Shown here in pieces: positions 1 through 5,241 of a DNA stretch of 6,834 nt. The notes under the pieces were generated by a model. It made no database searches, was not told the origin of the DNA, and saw only the letters and a program-made list of their open reading frames with translations. A program made the position numbers and the translations under genes. The stretch is from Candidatus Nitrosopolaris nunavutensis (GTDB lineage: Archaea > Thermoproteota > Nitrososphaeria > Nitrososphaerales > Nitrososphaeraceae), in the NCBI GenBank assembly GCA_002501855.1, contig DAOM01000073.1, positions 1 through 6,834 on the forward strand, read 5' to 3'. Numbering within the stretch: the stretch's first letter is position 1; the number at the start of each line of letters is the position of its first letter.

Positions 1-132
1 TGTGTGTAAGTACAACACTTAGTTACTTTGCATGTTGTATATAATACACAAGAAAGATTCCAAAAAGCATTAGAAGACTAGTAACTAGAGAACTAAATCA
101 GTTAGATATGGGGACTTGTTAAATATAGTTAA
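1..132. other. Left-edge spacer, no gene recognised
   Basis: No convincing gene is visible. A short plus-strand open stretch from about 10 to 81, ending in TAG, and an overlapping one ending in TAA near 121 could be the tail of something decayed, but neither has a recognisable motif or a start. The stretch is AT-rich, with tandem TGTG/TATA-like tracts near 1-50, and lies downstream of the minus-strand gene ending at 133. Confidence 0.3.
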
Positions 133-444
133 TTATCTACCAAGTCCGTGATATCCGTCGAATCGTCCCAAATCCGAATATCTAGCATCTCCGATAATCC
201 CCCAGAAGCAATTCTCACATTGTCCTACTATATGGTCAGGACCGCAGAACCAGGCCCTACCTTTGCACTTATCGGCTAACTTATTGAGGTCACTCTGGTC
301 TTTATACGACTCTGGTATCGCATGTAAATCAGAATTGACGGTCCCGACACTGCAATCCATCAGCTCGGCTATTTGCTTATGACTCATTTTTTGCTCCGTG
401 TACAGCTTGTATATCTTGTATTCCCTGTATTGTTTAGGGTTCAA
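133..444 (-). CDS. Small helix-turn-helix protein with C-terminal cysteine cluster
   Basis: The 103-residue protein begins with a basic, tyrosine-rich segment. It is followed by a clear helix-turn-helix at about residues 8-42, whose core SHKQIAELMDCSVGTVNSDL is like the sigma-70 region 4 or terminase-small-subunit type of DNA-binding fold. The second half holds C60, C67, C76 and C79 (C-x6-C-x8-C-x2-C) beside aromatic residues, which could bind zinc. The start codon is TTG at 442-444. The frame stays open upstream to 474 without an ATG, and the first ATG is internal (residue 20) and would cut into the HTH. A role as a small regulator or DNA-binding protein of a mobile element is inferred. I do not recognise a named family, and no partner gene is adjacent. 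Confidence 0.6.
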   Translation of the reverse strand: MNPKQYREYKIYKLYTEQKMSHKQIAELMDCSVGTVNSDLHAIPESYKDQSDLNKLADKCKGRAWFCGPDHIVGQCENCFWGIIGDARYSDLGRFDGYHGLGR

Positions 445-567
445 GGCTGCCTCTTTTGTTCGTTCAGGTTCAACCTAGACAACACCAGCTAGATAATCAG
501 GGCTGCAAGACCACAACGACGAATACCAAAAAGACTCACTGTTGAATATATGGGAGAACAAGAATAA

Positions 568-780
568 ATGGCGCTAGCAGTGATAGATAGACTATGTATG
601 GAAAAGACTTTGATATCGGTCAAAGAGTTCCCAGTTCCTGAAGTAGGCAGACGTCAGAAAGATAGGCGTAAGAGATGTGTGTTTTGTGGCAATTTAGCCT
701 CACATGAAGCTATCTTTAGAGTGCAAGGGGCGTCACTTGTCGAATGGTATTGCGGCGCACATGTCAAACGGTTAAAGTAA
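568..780 (+). CDS. Small zinc-finger-like hypothetical protein
   Basis: This is a 70-residue protein with a very basic middle (residues 28-36 contain six Arg/Lys) followed by C37-x2-C40, H46 and then C62-x2-H65, a plausible single zinc site. The segment CGNLASHEAIFRV resembles small zinc-ribbon hypotheticals that recur in soil ammonia-oxidising archaea, though the resemblance is from memory. The ATG at 568 directly follows an in-frame TAA, and GGGAG lies 11 nt upstream (552-556). A second ATG (residue 11, at 598) would keep all the zinc ligands, so the exact start is uncertain. It could bind nucleic acid or act as a partner of a larger protein; nothing nearby tells which. Confidence 0.6.
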   Translation: MALAVIDRLCMEKTLISVKEFPVPEVGRRQKDRRKRCVFCGNLASHEAIFRVQGASLVEWYCGAHVKRLK

Positions 781-782
781 TA

Positions 783-993
783 TTATAGTGACTGTGTTAT
801 TTTATCCATCTGACGAATCCATTCCACATATTTTTGTTGAAGGTCACTTAATTTCTTTTTTGATTTAGATTTAGATTGCATTTTGTTCTGTAAAACGTCG
901 GCAATTGCATACTTTAGAATTAAAGTGTCTCCATGTGCACTTGTTTTTGTGTAATGATTCTACATGATTGCATTTGCAACAGCGTCGAATCAA
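783..993 (-). pseudogene. Cys/His-rich mini-protein, apparently frameshifted
   Basis: On the minus strand one frame (993 down to 871, TTG start) encodes 40 residues with C5, C6, C8, H10, H15, C19, C29, C31 and then RRF. This matches the C-x-C-x-H-x4-H...C...C-x-C-x2-F layout of tiny metal-binding proteins common in Thaumarchaeota (family resemblance from memory). It stops at 871-873. The overlapping next frame is open from about 953 to the stop at 783-785 and ends in a lysine-rich then amphipathic tail (KLSDLQQKYVEWIRQMDKI). A single frameshift near 875-885 would join both into a protein of about 70 residues. It may instead be an intact 40-residue protein. No in-frame ATG exists for the Cys part. 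Confidence 0.4.
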
Positions 994-1147
994 TATTCTT
1001 TCTTAGTCCTAACGTATGGAATTGTTAGCCTTACTCCATCAAATAATCTAAAGGTGGACAGATGTTCATTTTTTAGTGTGGATTTGGCAGATGTTATACT
1101 TACTTAAGATTGGAAGTAATCAACAAAACTTTGGACTTTAATCTGCA
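994..1147. other. Spacer upstream of receiver-domain gene
   Basis: No gene or relic could be read in either strand. No clear TATA box sits 26 nt before the ATG at 1148. The nearest AT-rich element is the TTATACTTACTTAAG stretch at about 1094-1108, roughly 45 nt upstream. This fits a decayed or leadered downstream gene. Confidence 0.3.
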
Positions 1148-1717
1148 ATGTTAACTCTAGCTGTGTTAATAGCTCATCTTCGATATCTTCCCTTTTTAGC
1201 CAATCTATTGTATGTGGGATTCGAACAGGTTGAGACAGTTAACGATCCTATATTCGCTCTGAAGAACTTCAAGGCAGGTTCGTATGATCTGCTAATTGTA
1301 GACATTGTAATGCCAGAAATGGATGGATTCAGCCTATACGAAGGAATTAGAAAAATAGACAACAAAGTTAAGGTTTGTTTTATCACCGCATTTGAGATGA
1401 ATTATCAAGCTCTGAGAGCAGTATTTTCTGCTGCCACTGCTACTGATGATATCGGATGCTTCATCCGAAAACCAGTTGATATGCATGATTTGGTAAAAAT
1501 AATAAATGCGGAGATACAGTTGGCAAACGACAGAACCTACGAGTCATGCGGGGTCCAAACGGGCCGCTTCAGCCGGTGCGTATTGCTGTCAACTACTCCC
1601 GGGGCTTCCTGCATCCTCACCTCTCTGGAAGTACCGCAGGCTTTTGGCCGTTTCAAGTCACGAGCGCGGCCGATGCCGGGCGTCAGAAAGGCGTCCTCGC
1701 TGCCATTGTCGAGTTAG
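1148..1717 (+). pseudogene. Response-regulator receiver domain with damaged N-terminus and foreign 3' end
   Basis: Residues 31-120 are a good CheY-like receiver. They have the phospho-acceptor Asp in LLIVDIVMPEMDGF, the switch Thr in CFITAFE and the conserved Lys in CFIRKPVD. Such stand-alone receivers are numerous in soil ammonia-oxidising archaea and act in two-component signalling. The first strand is visible as AVLIA, but the two acidic Mg-binding residues that should follow are absent. The stretch to GFEQVET is a few residues shorter than usual, and a neighbouring frame (1186-1214, ISSLFSQSI) looks more like the expected first helix, suggesting two compensating indels. After about residue 122 the reading continues into roughly 60% GC DNA out of that insert's own frame, so the last 65 or so residues are probably junk. 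The protein is unlikely to be phosphorylated normally. Confidence 0.6.
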
Positions 1718-1785
1718 AACTGCATCAGCGCATCTTTGAAACCGATTGGCGTATTCTGCCCAGAGAAGAAGAGCATCAGAAATAA
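1515..1785 (+). pseudogene. GC-rich, foreign-looking coding fragment
   Basis: GC rises to about 60% (119 of 200 bases at 1541-1740) from about 35% in the flanking receiver gene, and falls again right after the stop at 1783-1785. The frame beginning at ATG 1546 is open to that stop (79 codons) and uses codons such as CTG, CGC, CGT, CAG and GAA, typical of GC-moderate proteobacteria and unlike its neighbours. Its product contains RIAVNYSRGFLHPHLSG, an Ala-rich segment and ELELHQRIFETDWRILP. It looks like the C-terminal part of a real protein, but I do not recognise the family. The frame remains open upstream to about 1507. It probably arrived by horizontal transfer or is an assembly chimera. 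No terminal repeats or transposase were found. Confidence 0.45.
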
Positions 1786-1875
1786 TTCGACAGATTGATA
1801 TCGTTTCTCAAGTAATAGTTATTACCAAACTTTATTATCAATCTGAGCTAATCATTAGTTGTTGCTGTTGTTTTG

Positions 1876-2175
1876 CTACCTCTTACTACCAACATTCTTC
1901 ATTGATACTCCTTCTTCCTCGATATCGTCAGCGCCTTTTTCATTTATTGTAAATCTAGTATCAGAATACGGATGATATGGCGAGTCCATCATCTTTGCTA
2001 CCCTGTTCTCTCCAGACTTTCTAAGATATATCCTATAAGTTGAAGAGTGTGCTACTATATTGCCACCAGCTGCTTTTGTAGGATCTCCGAAGAAGGTATC
2101 TGGAGAGGATTGAACTTGATTTGTTATAACGACAGCAATGATGAATATCTCTGCTAACCTTATAATCAGATGCAA
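1876..2175 (-). pseudogene. radA: C-terminal fragment of RadA recombinase
   Basis: The translated piece (99 codons from a TTG) aligns by eye with the last quarter of archaeal RadA: RLAEI, VVITNQVQSSPDTFFGDPT, AAGGNIVAHSSTYRIYLRK, SPYHPYSDTRFTINEKG. RadA is the RecA/Rad51-type recombinase of homologous recombination and is normally about 320-350 residues. Walker A, Walker B and the N-terminal helix-hairpin-helix domain are absent, and upstream minus-strand sequence past 2175 does not continue the homology. Only the DNA-binding L2-loop region and C-terminal strands remain, so it cannot bind ATP or act as a recombinase. The well-preserved sequence suggests a recent partial duplication of an intact radA located elsewhere. 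The tail after IEEEG is atypical. Confidence 0.75.
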
Positions 2176-2267
2176 CAGTATGGGCTAGAGATCTTGATTC
2201 TTATATTGTAAACTTAGATGAAACAATTGGAGATATATTAGTAAATCCAAATGGCACGGAGGACTAA
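2166..2267 (+). pseudogene. Possible short C-terminal coding relic, family unknown
   Basis: An open plus-strand stretch without a start ends at TAA 2265-2267 and reads SDATVWARDLDSYIVNLDE followed by TIGDILVNPNGTED. Its composition is protein-like, with alternating hydrophobic and polar residues. It begins just where the RadA fragment (opposite strand) loses homology, and a stop lies at 2163-2165. It may be the 3' end of a disrupted gene joined to the RadA piece at about 2170. At 33 codons it could be chance. A T-rich stretch (2271-2280) follows and could have been its terminator. Confidence 0.25.
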
Positions 2268-2311
2268 CCTTTTATTTTATACCCTATCTTCTTCTTGAGT
2301 AGGTCAAGCGT

Positions 2312-3316
2312 TTAGGCTACTTCCAAGAGGATCCTCCCATCTCTTTCCTTATCAAAAAGTGCCTGTAAGGCTTCTTTAGCTTCATCAAGCGTGAACTTTT
2401 TCCACACTCTAGTCTTTAATTCTTTAGACATATCTATGAGTTCTGTGATCTCTTTTCTAGTGCCACCAGTAGAACCTATTAATTTTACTTGCTTAGAATA
2501 AAGTGATTGAATATTTAATTTAACATCTGCACCTGTTAGACCTCCAAATGTTACCAATCTCCCATTAAGGCCAACTGATGCAAAGCTATTTTCCCATGTT
2601 TGTACCCCTAAAGAATTTAAAACAACATCTGCCATTTTGCCTTGAGTTAATTCATTAATTTTCTCTACCACTCTATCATATTCACCTATAATGTAATCGG
2701 CTCCAAAATCTTTTACCCAATCATCTTTAGAGACCGCAATAACCTTTGCTCCCATTTTCTTTCCAAATTGTATAGCCATCATCCCTGTATTTCCTGATGC
2801 ACCAAATATTACCAAGGATTCATTTACTTTTAATGCTGCTTCTTTTAATGCATGATAAGGTGTTAAAGTGGTTACAGGTAGACTGGCCGCTAACTCCCAT
2901 TGCATTTCGTCTGGTATTTTAAAGACATTTTTCTCCGGAACAGTGATGTATTCTGCAAAGCCTCCATTAGTAGCAACACCTATCAATCCTCCGTTTCTAC
3001 ATAACATATCATTTCCACTCAGACACATATCACAAATTCCATCAAACACCTTGTTATGCACAATCACTCTATCACCTTTCTCTAAGCTCGTGACATGCAG
3101 TCCAGCTTCTTCTATCACACCGCTTGTCTCCGCTCCCGGTATATGCGGTATTGGTTTAATTGGGCGTGTGCCTGACACCACAAAATGATCAATTGGATTT
3201 ACACCTGCGGCTTCAACTCTTATCAAGACATCGTGATCTGTTATTTTTGGTTGTTCTACATCATGTTTTATCTTTAAATTTTCTAAACCCGGTTTTTCAA
3301 AAATAGCTGCCTTCAT
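2312..3316 (-). CDS. Medium-chain dehydrogenase / quinone-oxidoreductase-like enzyme (NAD(P)H-dependent)
   Basis: This complete 334-residue member of the zinc-type alcohol dehydrogenase/quinone oxidoreductase (MDR) superfamily has a GroES-like N-domain (about 25-135) and a Rossmann domain with the nucleotide-binding turn GASGNTG at 172-178. A structural-zinc lobe is present, D92-x2-C95-x2-C98-x7-C106, with Asp in the first position. Sulfolobus solfataricus ADH is known to use an acidic residue there too. The catalytic zinc is missing: the usual Cys is N40 (GVNPIDH) and the usual His of GHE is A62 (GAE), as in zinc-free quinone reductases. It probably reduces quinones, enals or similar electrophiles with NAD(P)H in the cytoplasm, and the substrate cannot be read. 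It resembles a Sulfolobales group with the same NKVFDGICDMC-like lobe. It is transcribed alone from a TATA-like element near 3342. Confidence 0.85.
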   Translation of the reverse strand: MKAAIFEKPGLENLKIKHDVEQPKITDHDVLIRVEAAGVNPIDHFVVSGTRPIKPIPHIPGAETSGVIEEAGLHVTSLEKGDRVIVHNKVFDGICDMCLSGNDMLCRNGGLIGVATNGGFAEYITVPEKNVFKIPDEMQWELAASLPVTTLTPYHALKEAALKVNESLVIFGASGNTGMMAIQFGKKMGAKVIAVSKDDWVKDFGADYIIGEYDRVVEKINELTQGKMADVVLNSLGVQTWENSFASVGLNGRLVTFGGLTGADVKLNIQSLYSKQVKLIGSTGGTRKEITELIDMSKELKTRVWKKFTLDEAKEALQALFDKERDGRILLEVA

Positions 3317-3337
3317 CTATCGAATATTAAGTTTATA

Positions 3338-3350
3338 ATTATTTAACCTC
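3338..3350 (-). promoter_or_regulatory. TATA-like element for the dehydrogenase gene
   Basis: On the minus strand GAGGTTAAATAAT is centred near 3342-3343, about 26 nt before the ATG at 3316. This is the usual distance between an archaeal TATA box and a leaderless start. A second AT-rich core (ATTATAAAC) lies a few nt closer. The purine-rich GAGG before it could be the BRE. No experiment supports it. Confidence 0.45.
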
Positions 3351-3375
3351 TTCTATATTAGATTTAATTATTCCC

Positions 3376-3398
3376 GAATAGGATCTAGGATCTTATTC
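3376..3398. repeat. 10-bp-arm inverted repeat between two minus-strand genes
   Basis: The arms GAATAGGATC (3376-3385) and GATCTTATTC (3389-3398) pair at 9 of 10 positions, the tenth being a G-T wobble, around a TAG loop. The repeat sits about 35 nt upstream of the dehydrogenase TATA element and about 70 nt downstream of the DsbA-like stop. It could be an operator for the dehydrogenase or an RNA hairpin at the end of the peroxiredoxin/DsbA transcript. It lacks a following T-tract on the minus strand, so a classical intrinsic terminator is not supported. Confidence 0.4.
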
Positions 3399-3469
3399 TA
3401 TATCTAGATTCATTTGGTTGAAACCATCTAATATGTGATATTGCCTGATGTTTGATTCTTACTAGCGTT

Positions 3470-4006
3470 CTAAATAGCAGATCTGAGTCTTTCGAACAGA
3501 GTTTCTACATCCCACGAGTCATTGTAACGTATCCCATTGATATAGAAAGTTGGTGTACCATTTACACCGCTATGTATCCCACTAAGAAAATCCTCACGTA
3601 TACGACCTGCATGAACATGGGAGGACATTTCATTGTTGAACTTGGCTAAATTCAATCCTAAATTATCGGCATATTTCTCTAAATGCTTATCATCAAGTGC
3701 CTGTTGATGTTCAAATATATAATCATGCATTTCCCAAAACCTATTCTGTACTGCTGCAGCTTCAGCTGCTTCAGCTGCATGCTGTGCATGAGGATGAATT
3801 TCAGTGAGTGGAAAATTGCGAAAAACAAAGCATAATTTATTACCAAGCTGCTTTTGAACTTCTTTGATTATTGGATAGGCTTGTCCACAATAGGGACATT
3901 CATAATCGCCATATTCTATCAATGTCACAGGAGCAGAAGTACGTCCTTGAATATGATCGCGATCGCTGCTTACAGGTAAAGTCAGTTTTACGATCTCTGT
4001 CTTCAT
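3470..4006 (-). CDS. DsbA-like thioredoxin-fold oxidoreductase (CPYC)
   Basis: Counting from an upstream TTG at 4012, the active site is C39-P-Y-C42 in YGDYECPYCGQAYP and the cis-proline loop is GTPTFYING (P154). The DsbA helical insertion spans about residues 75-145. I chose ATG 4006 (two codons later, 178 residues) because MKTEIVKL is a natural start, but TTG 4012 is possible. There is no signal peptide or membrane segment, so it is likely cytoplasmic and not a secretory DsbA. It belongs to the DSBA-like/thioredoxin_4 group, abundant in Nitrososphaerales, that handles thiol-disulphide exchange. It lies 26 nt downstream of the peroxiredoxin stop and is surely co-transcribed with it, so it is a candidate reductant or repair partner for that enzyme (inference). 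Confidence 0.85.
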   Translation of the reverse strand: MKTEIVKLTLPVSSDRDHIQGRTSAPVTLIEYGDYECPYCGQAYPIIKEVQKQLGNKLCFVFRNFPLTEIHPHAQHAAEAAEAAAVQNRFWEMHDYIFEHQQALDDKHLEKYADNLGLNLAKFNNEMSSHVHAGRIREDFLSGIHSGVNGTPTFYINGIRYNDSWDVETLFERLRSAI

Positions 4007-4025
4007 GCCCAATTTTTCTTCTTAT

Positions 4026-4031
4026 CTCCTT
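4026..4031 (-). promoter_or_regulatory. Shine-Dalgarno site of the DsbA-like gene
   Basis: AAGGAG on the minus strand lies in the gap after the peroxiredoxin stop (4033-4035). Its GGAG is 13 nt from the alternative TTG (4012) and 19 nt from the chosen ATG (4006), both longer than ideal. It supports translation of an internal operon gene by a leadered mechanism, in contrast to the apparently leaderless first gene, but does not settle which start is used. Confidence 0.45.
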
Positions 4032-4032
4032 G

Positions 4033-4527
4033 TTATTTTGATTCGGAGAGAGATTCTAAGGCTTTTAGAATTCCTTCAGCTCCAGGATTGACTCCTATCA
4101 GTGAGACGTAACTCCATCGTATGATTCCATTACTGTCAAGCACAAATAGAGCTCGTTCAGTAATACCGTCTTGTTGACGATATACACCGTACCTTTTAGC
4201 TACTGCGCCTTTAGGTTCAAAATCTGAAAGCAATGGAAAATGGAGATTCCTGTCTTTGGAAAAGGCAAGATGTGACCAAACACCATCGACAGATATCCCT
4301 AAAAGTTCAGCCTTAAAACGCTGGAATTCAGGTAAGACTTGATTGTATAGCGTCATTTGATCCCCACATACTGGAGAGAAGTCTGCAGGATAGAAAGCAA
4401 GGACTGTTGGATTACCGCGAAACTGGCTTAATGATACCGATTGGTCTGGTGTACTATGAAGAGTAAAGTCAGGTGCAGTAGTATCTGGTTTTAGTACAAC
4501 TGACTGTCGAACTTCTACCTCTGACAT
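4033..4527 (-). CDS. One-cysteine peroxiredoxin (AhpC/TSA, AhpE-like)
   Basis: This thiol peroxidase reduces H2O2 or organic peroxides. The AhpC/TSA core begins APDFTL, the peroxidatic Cys is in FYPADFSPVCGD (C54 from this start), and the conserved active-site Arg is in TERALFVLD. It is the only cysteine in the protein, so there is no resolving Cys and turnover needs an external thiol. The DsbA-like CPYC protein directly downstream is a natural candidate. The frame also offers an ATG at 4572 (179 residues). I prefer ATG 4527 (164 residues) because the extra 15 codons are unlike the family and contain a TATA box centred 26 nt upstream of 4527, as expected for a leaderless archaeal mRNA. It is the first gene of a two-gene operon and divergent from the nitroreductase. 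Confidence 0.85.
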   Translation of the reverse strand: MSEVEVRQSVVLKPDTTAPDFTLHSTPDQSVSLSQFRGNPTVLAFYPADFSPVCGDQMTLYNQVLPEFQRFKAELLGISVDGVWSHLAFSKDRNLHFPLLSDFEPKGAVAKRYGVYRQQDGITERALFVLDSNGIIRWSYVSLIGVNPGAEGILKALESLSESK

Positions 4528-4548
4528 GGACGATATTAGAGCTTCCGG

Positions 4549-4559
4549 TATATATGTAT
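4549..4559 (-). promoter_or_regulatory. TATA box of the peroxiredoxin operon
   Basis: ATACATATATA on the minus strand is centred near 4553, 26 nt before the ATG at 4527. The position implies transcription starting at or next to that ATG, and places the box inside the longer alternative reading from 4572. The element is a close match to archaeal TATA boxes. Confidence 0.55.
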
Positions 4560-4637
4560 GGTAGTGACCCATACCTAACTAAGCTGGGACGATATTACTG
4601 TAGTTGCACTATGAGCTAATCCAGTTTGAGATTGTGT

Positions 4638-4652
4638 ACCTACTTAGTAGGT
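4638..4652. promoter_or_regulatory. Perfect palindrome, candidate operator in divergent promoter region
   Basis: ACCTAC-TTA-GTAGGT is a perfect 6-bp-arm inverted repeat between the divergent peroxiredoxin operon and nitroreductase gene, 44 nt before the nitroreductase ATG. It contains TACT/AGTA half-sites. As recalled, the HxlR/DUF24 regulator YodB of Bacillus uses a box with TACT and AGTA halves to control a nitroreductase. An HxlR gene lies 0.8 kb downstream here. Binding is inference. Confidence 0.4.
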
Positions 4653-4654
4653 TA

Positions 4655-4670
4655 TTACTACTGTCAGTAA
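4655..4670. promoter_or_regulatory. Second inverted repeat, TTACT-N6-AGTAA
   Basis: TTACT (4655-4659) and AGTAA (4666-4670) form a 5-bp-arm dyad with a 6-nt spacer, three bases after the perfect palindrome and 25 nt before the nitroreductase ATG. Its TACT-N6-AGTA core shares half-sites with the neighbouring palindrome, so the two may form a tandem operator. A position at the expected promoter would suit a repressor. Short dyads like this can occur by chance in AT-rich DNA. Confidence 0.3.
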
Positions 4671-4695
4671 GTAATTCCTGCTCGTTAATACGATA

Positions 4696-5241
4696 ATGGT
4701 AGAAAAAATAAGGGGTAGTCAATTGTCACAGTCAGTTCTGGAAGAAGATAGGATCTCAACCTATAAAATAAATCCAATCATTCTCAATAGATGGTCTCCA
4801 AGATCAATGACTGGTGAGAAATTGGGCTATGAAGAATTAATGAGCCTATTTGAAGCTGCAAGATGGGCACCATCTTCTGCTAATTCTCAACCTTGGATAT
4901 TTACTTATGCAACAAGAGATACAGAAGAGTGGAATACACTTTTCAGCTTACTGGAGGACTTTGACAAAATCTGGGCTAAAAATGCCGCCGTATTGGTTGT
5001 TGTAGTCTCAAAAAAGGAATTTGGATATAATGGAAGGATCATTGCATCAGCAACACGTCCATTTGATACTGGAGCTGCATGGGAGAATCTAGCAATAGAA
5101 ACAACCTCAAGAGGCTTAGTCGCTCATAAGATTGCAGGATTTGATTATGGAAGGGCAAGAAAAGATCTTGACATTCCAGATAACTTTGATGTTATGGCTA
5201 TGATCGCAATCGGAAAAAGTATTGTAATCAATATACAATAA
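4696..5241 (+). CDS. Nitroreductase-family FMN oxidoreductase, C-terminally shortened
   Basis: Family hallmarks are clear: RWSPRSM (32-38) and AARWAPSSANSQPW (54-67), both FMN-contact segments, then an acceptable middle with DTGAAWENLAIE (124-135) and the late strand VMAMIAIGK (166-174). Enzymes of this group use NAD(P)H and FMN to reduce nitro compounds, quinones or other electrophiles, usually as cytoplasmic dimers. The protein is 181 residues and ends IGKSIVINIQ. Relatives continue after IGK with 20-35 more residues that wrap around the partner subunit, and no other frame downstream supplies them. It is therefore a natural short form or, more likely, a truncated gene whose activity is uncertain. 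It is divergent from the peroxiredoxin operon, with candidate operators upstream. Confidence 0.8.
   Translation: MVEKIRGSQLSQSVLEEDRISTYKINPIILNRWSPRSMTGEKLGYEELMSLFEAARWAPSSANSQPWIFTYATRDTEEWNTLFSLLEDFDKIWAKNAAVLVVVVSKKEFGYNGRIIASATRPFDTGAAWENLAIETTSRGLVAHKIAGFDYGRARKDLDIPDNFDVMAMIAIGKSIVINIQ

Noticed and set aside
1174..1386. 70-codon minus-strand open frame
   Set aside because: Antisense shadow of the receiver domain, whose conserved Asp, Thr and Lys motifs are clear on the plus strand.
1506..1739. Third overlapping plus-strand frame through the GC-rich insert
   Set aside because: Arg/Ser/Ala-rich translation typical of an off-frame reading of GC-rich DNA; the frame starting at 1546 has better codon use and composition.
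2868..3188. 106-codon plus-strand open frame
   Set aside because: Lies entirely antisense to the well-recognised dehydrogenase and has shadow-like composition rich in Ser, Pro and Thr.
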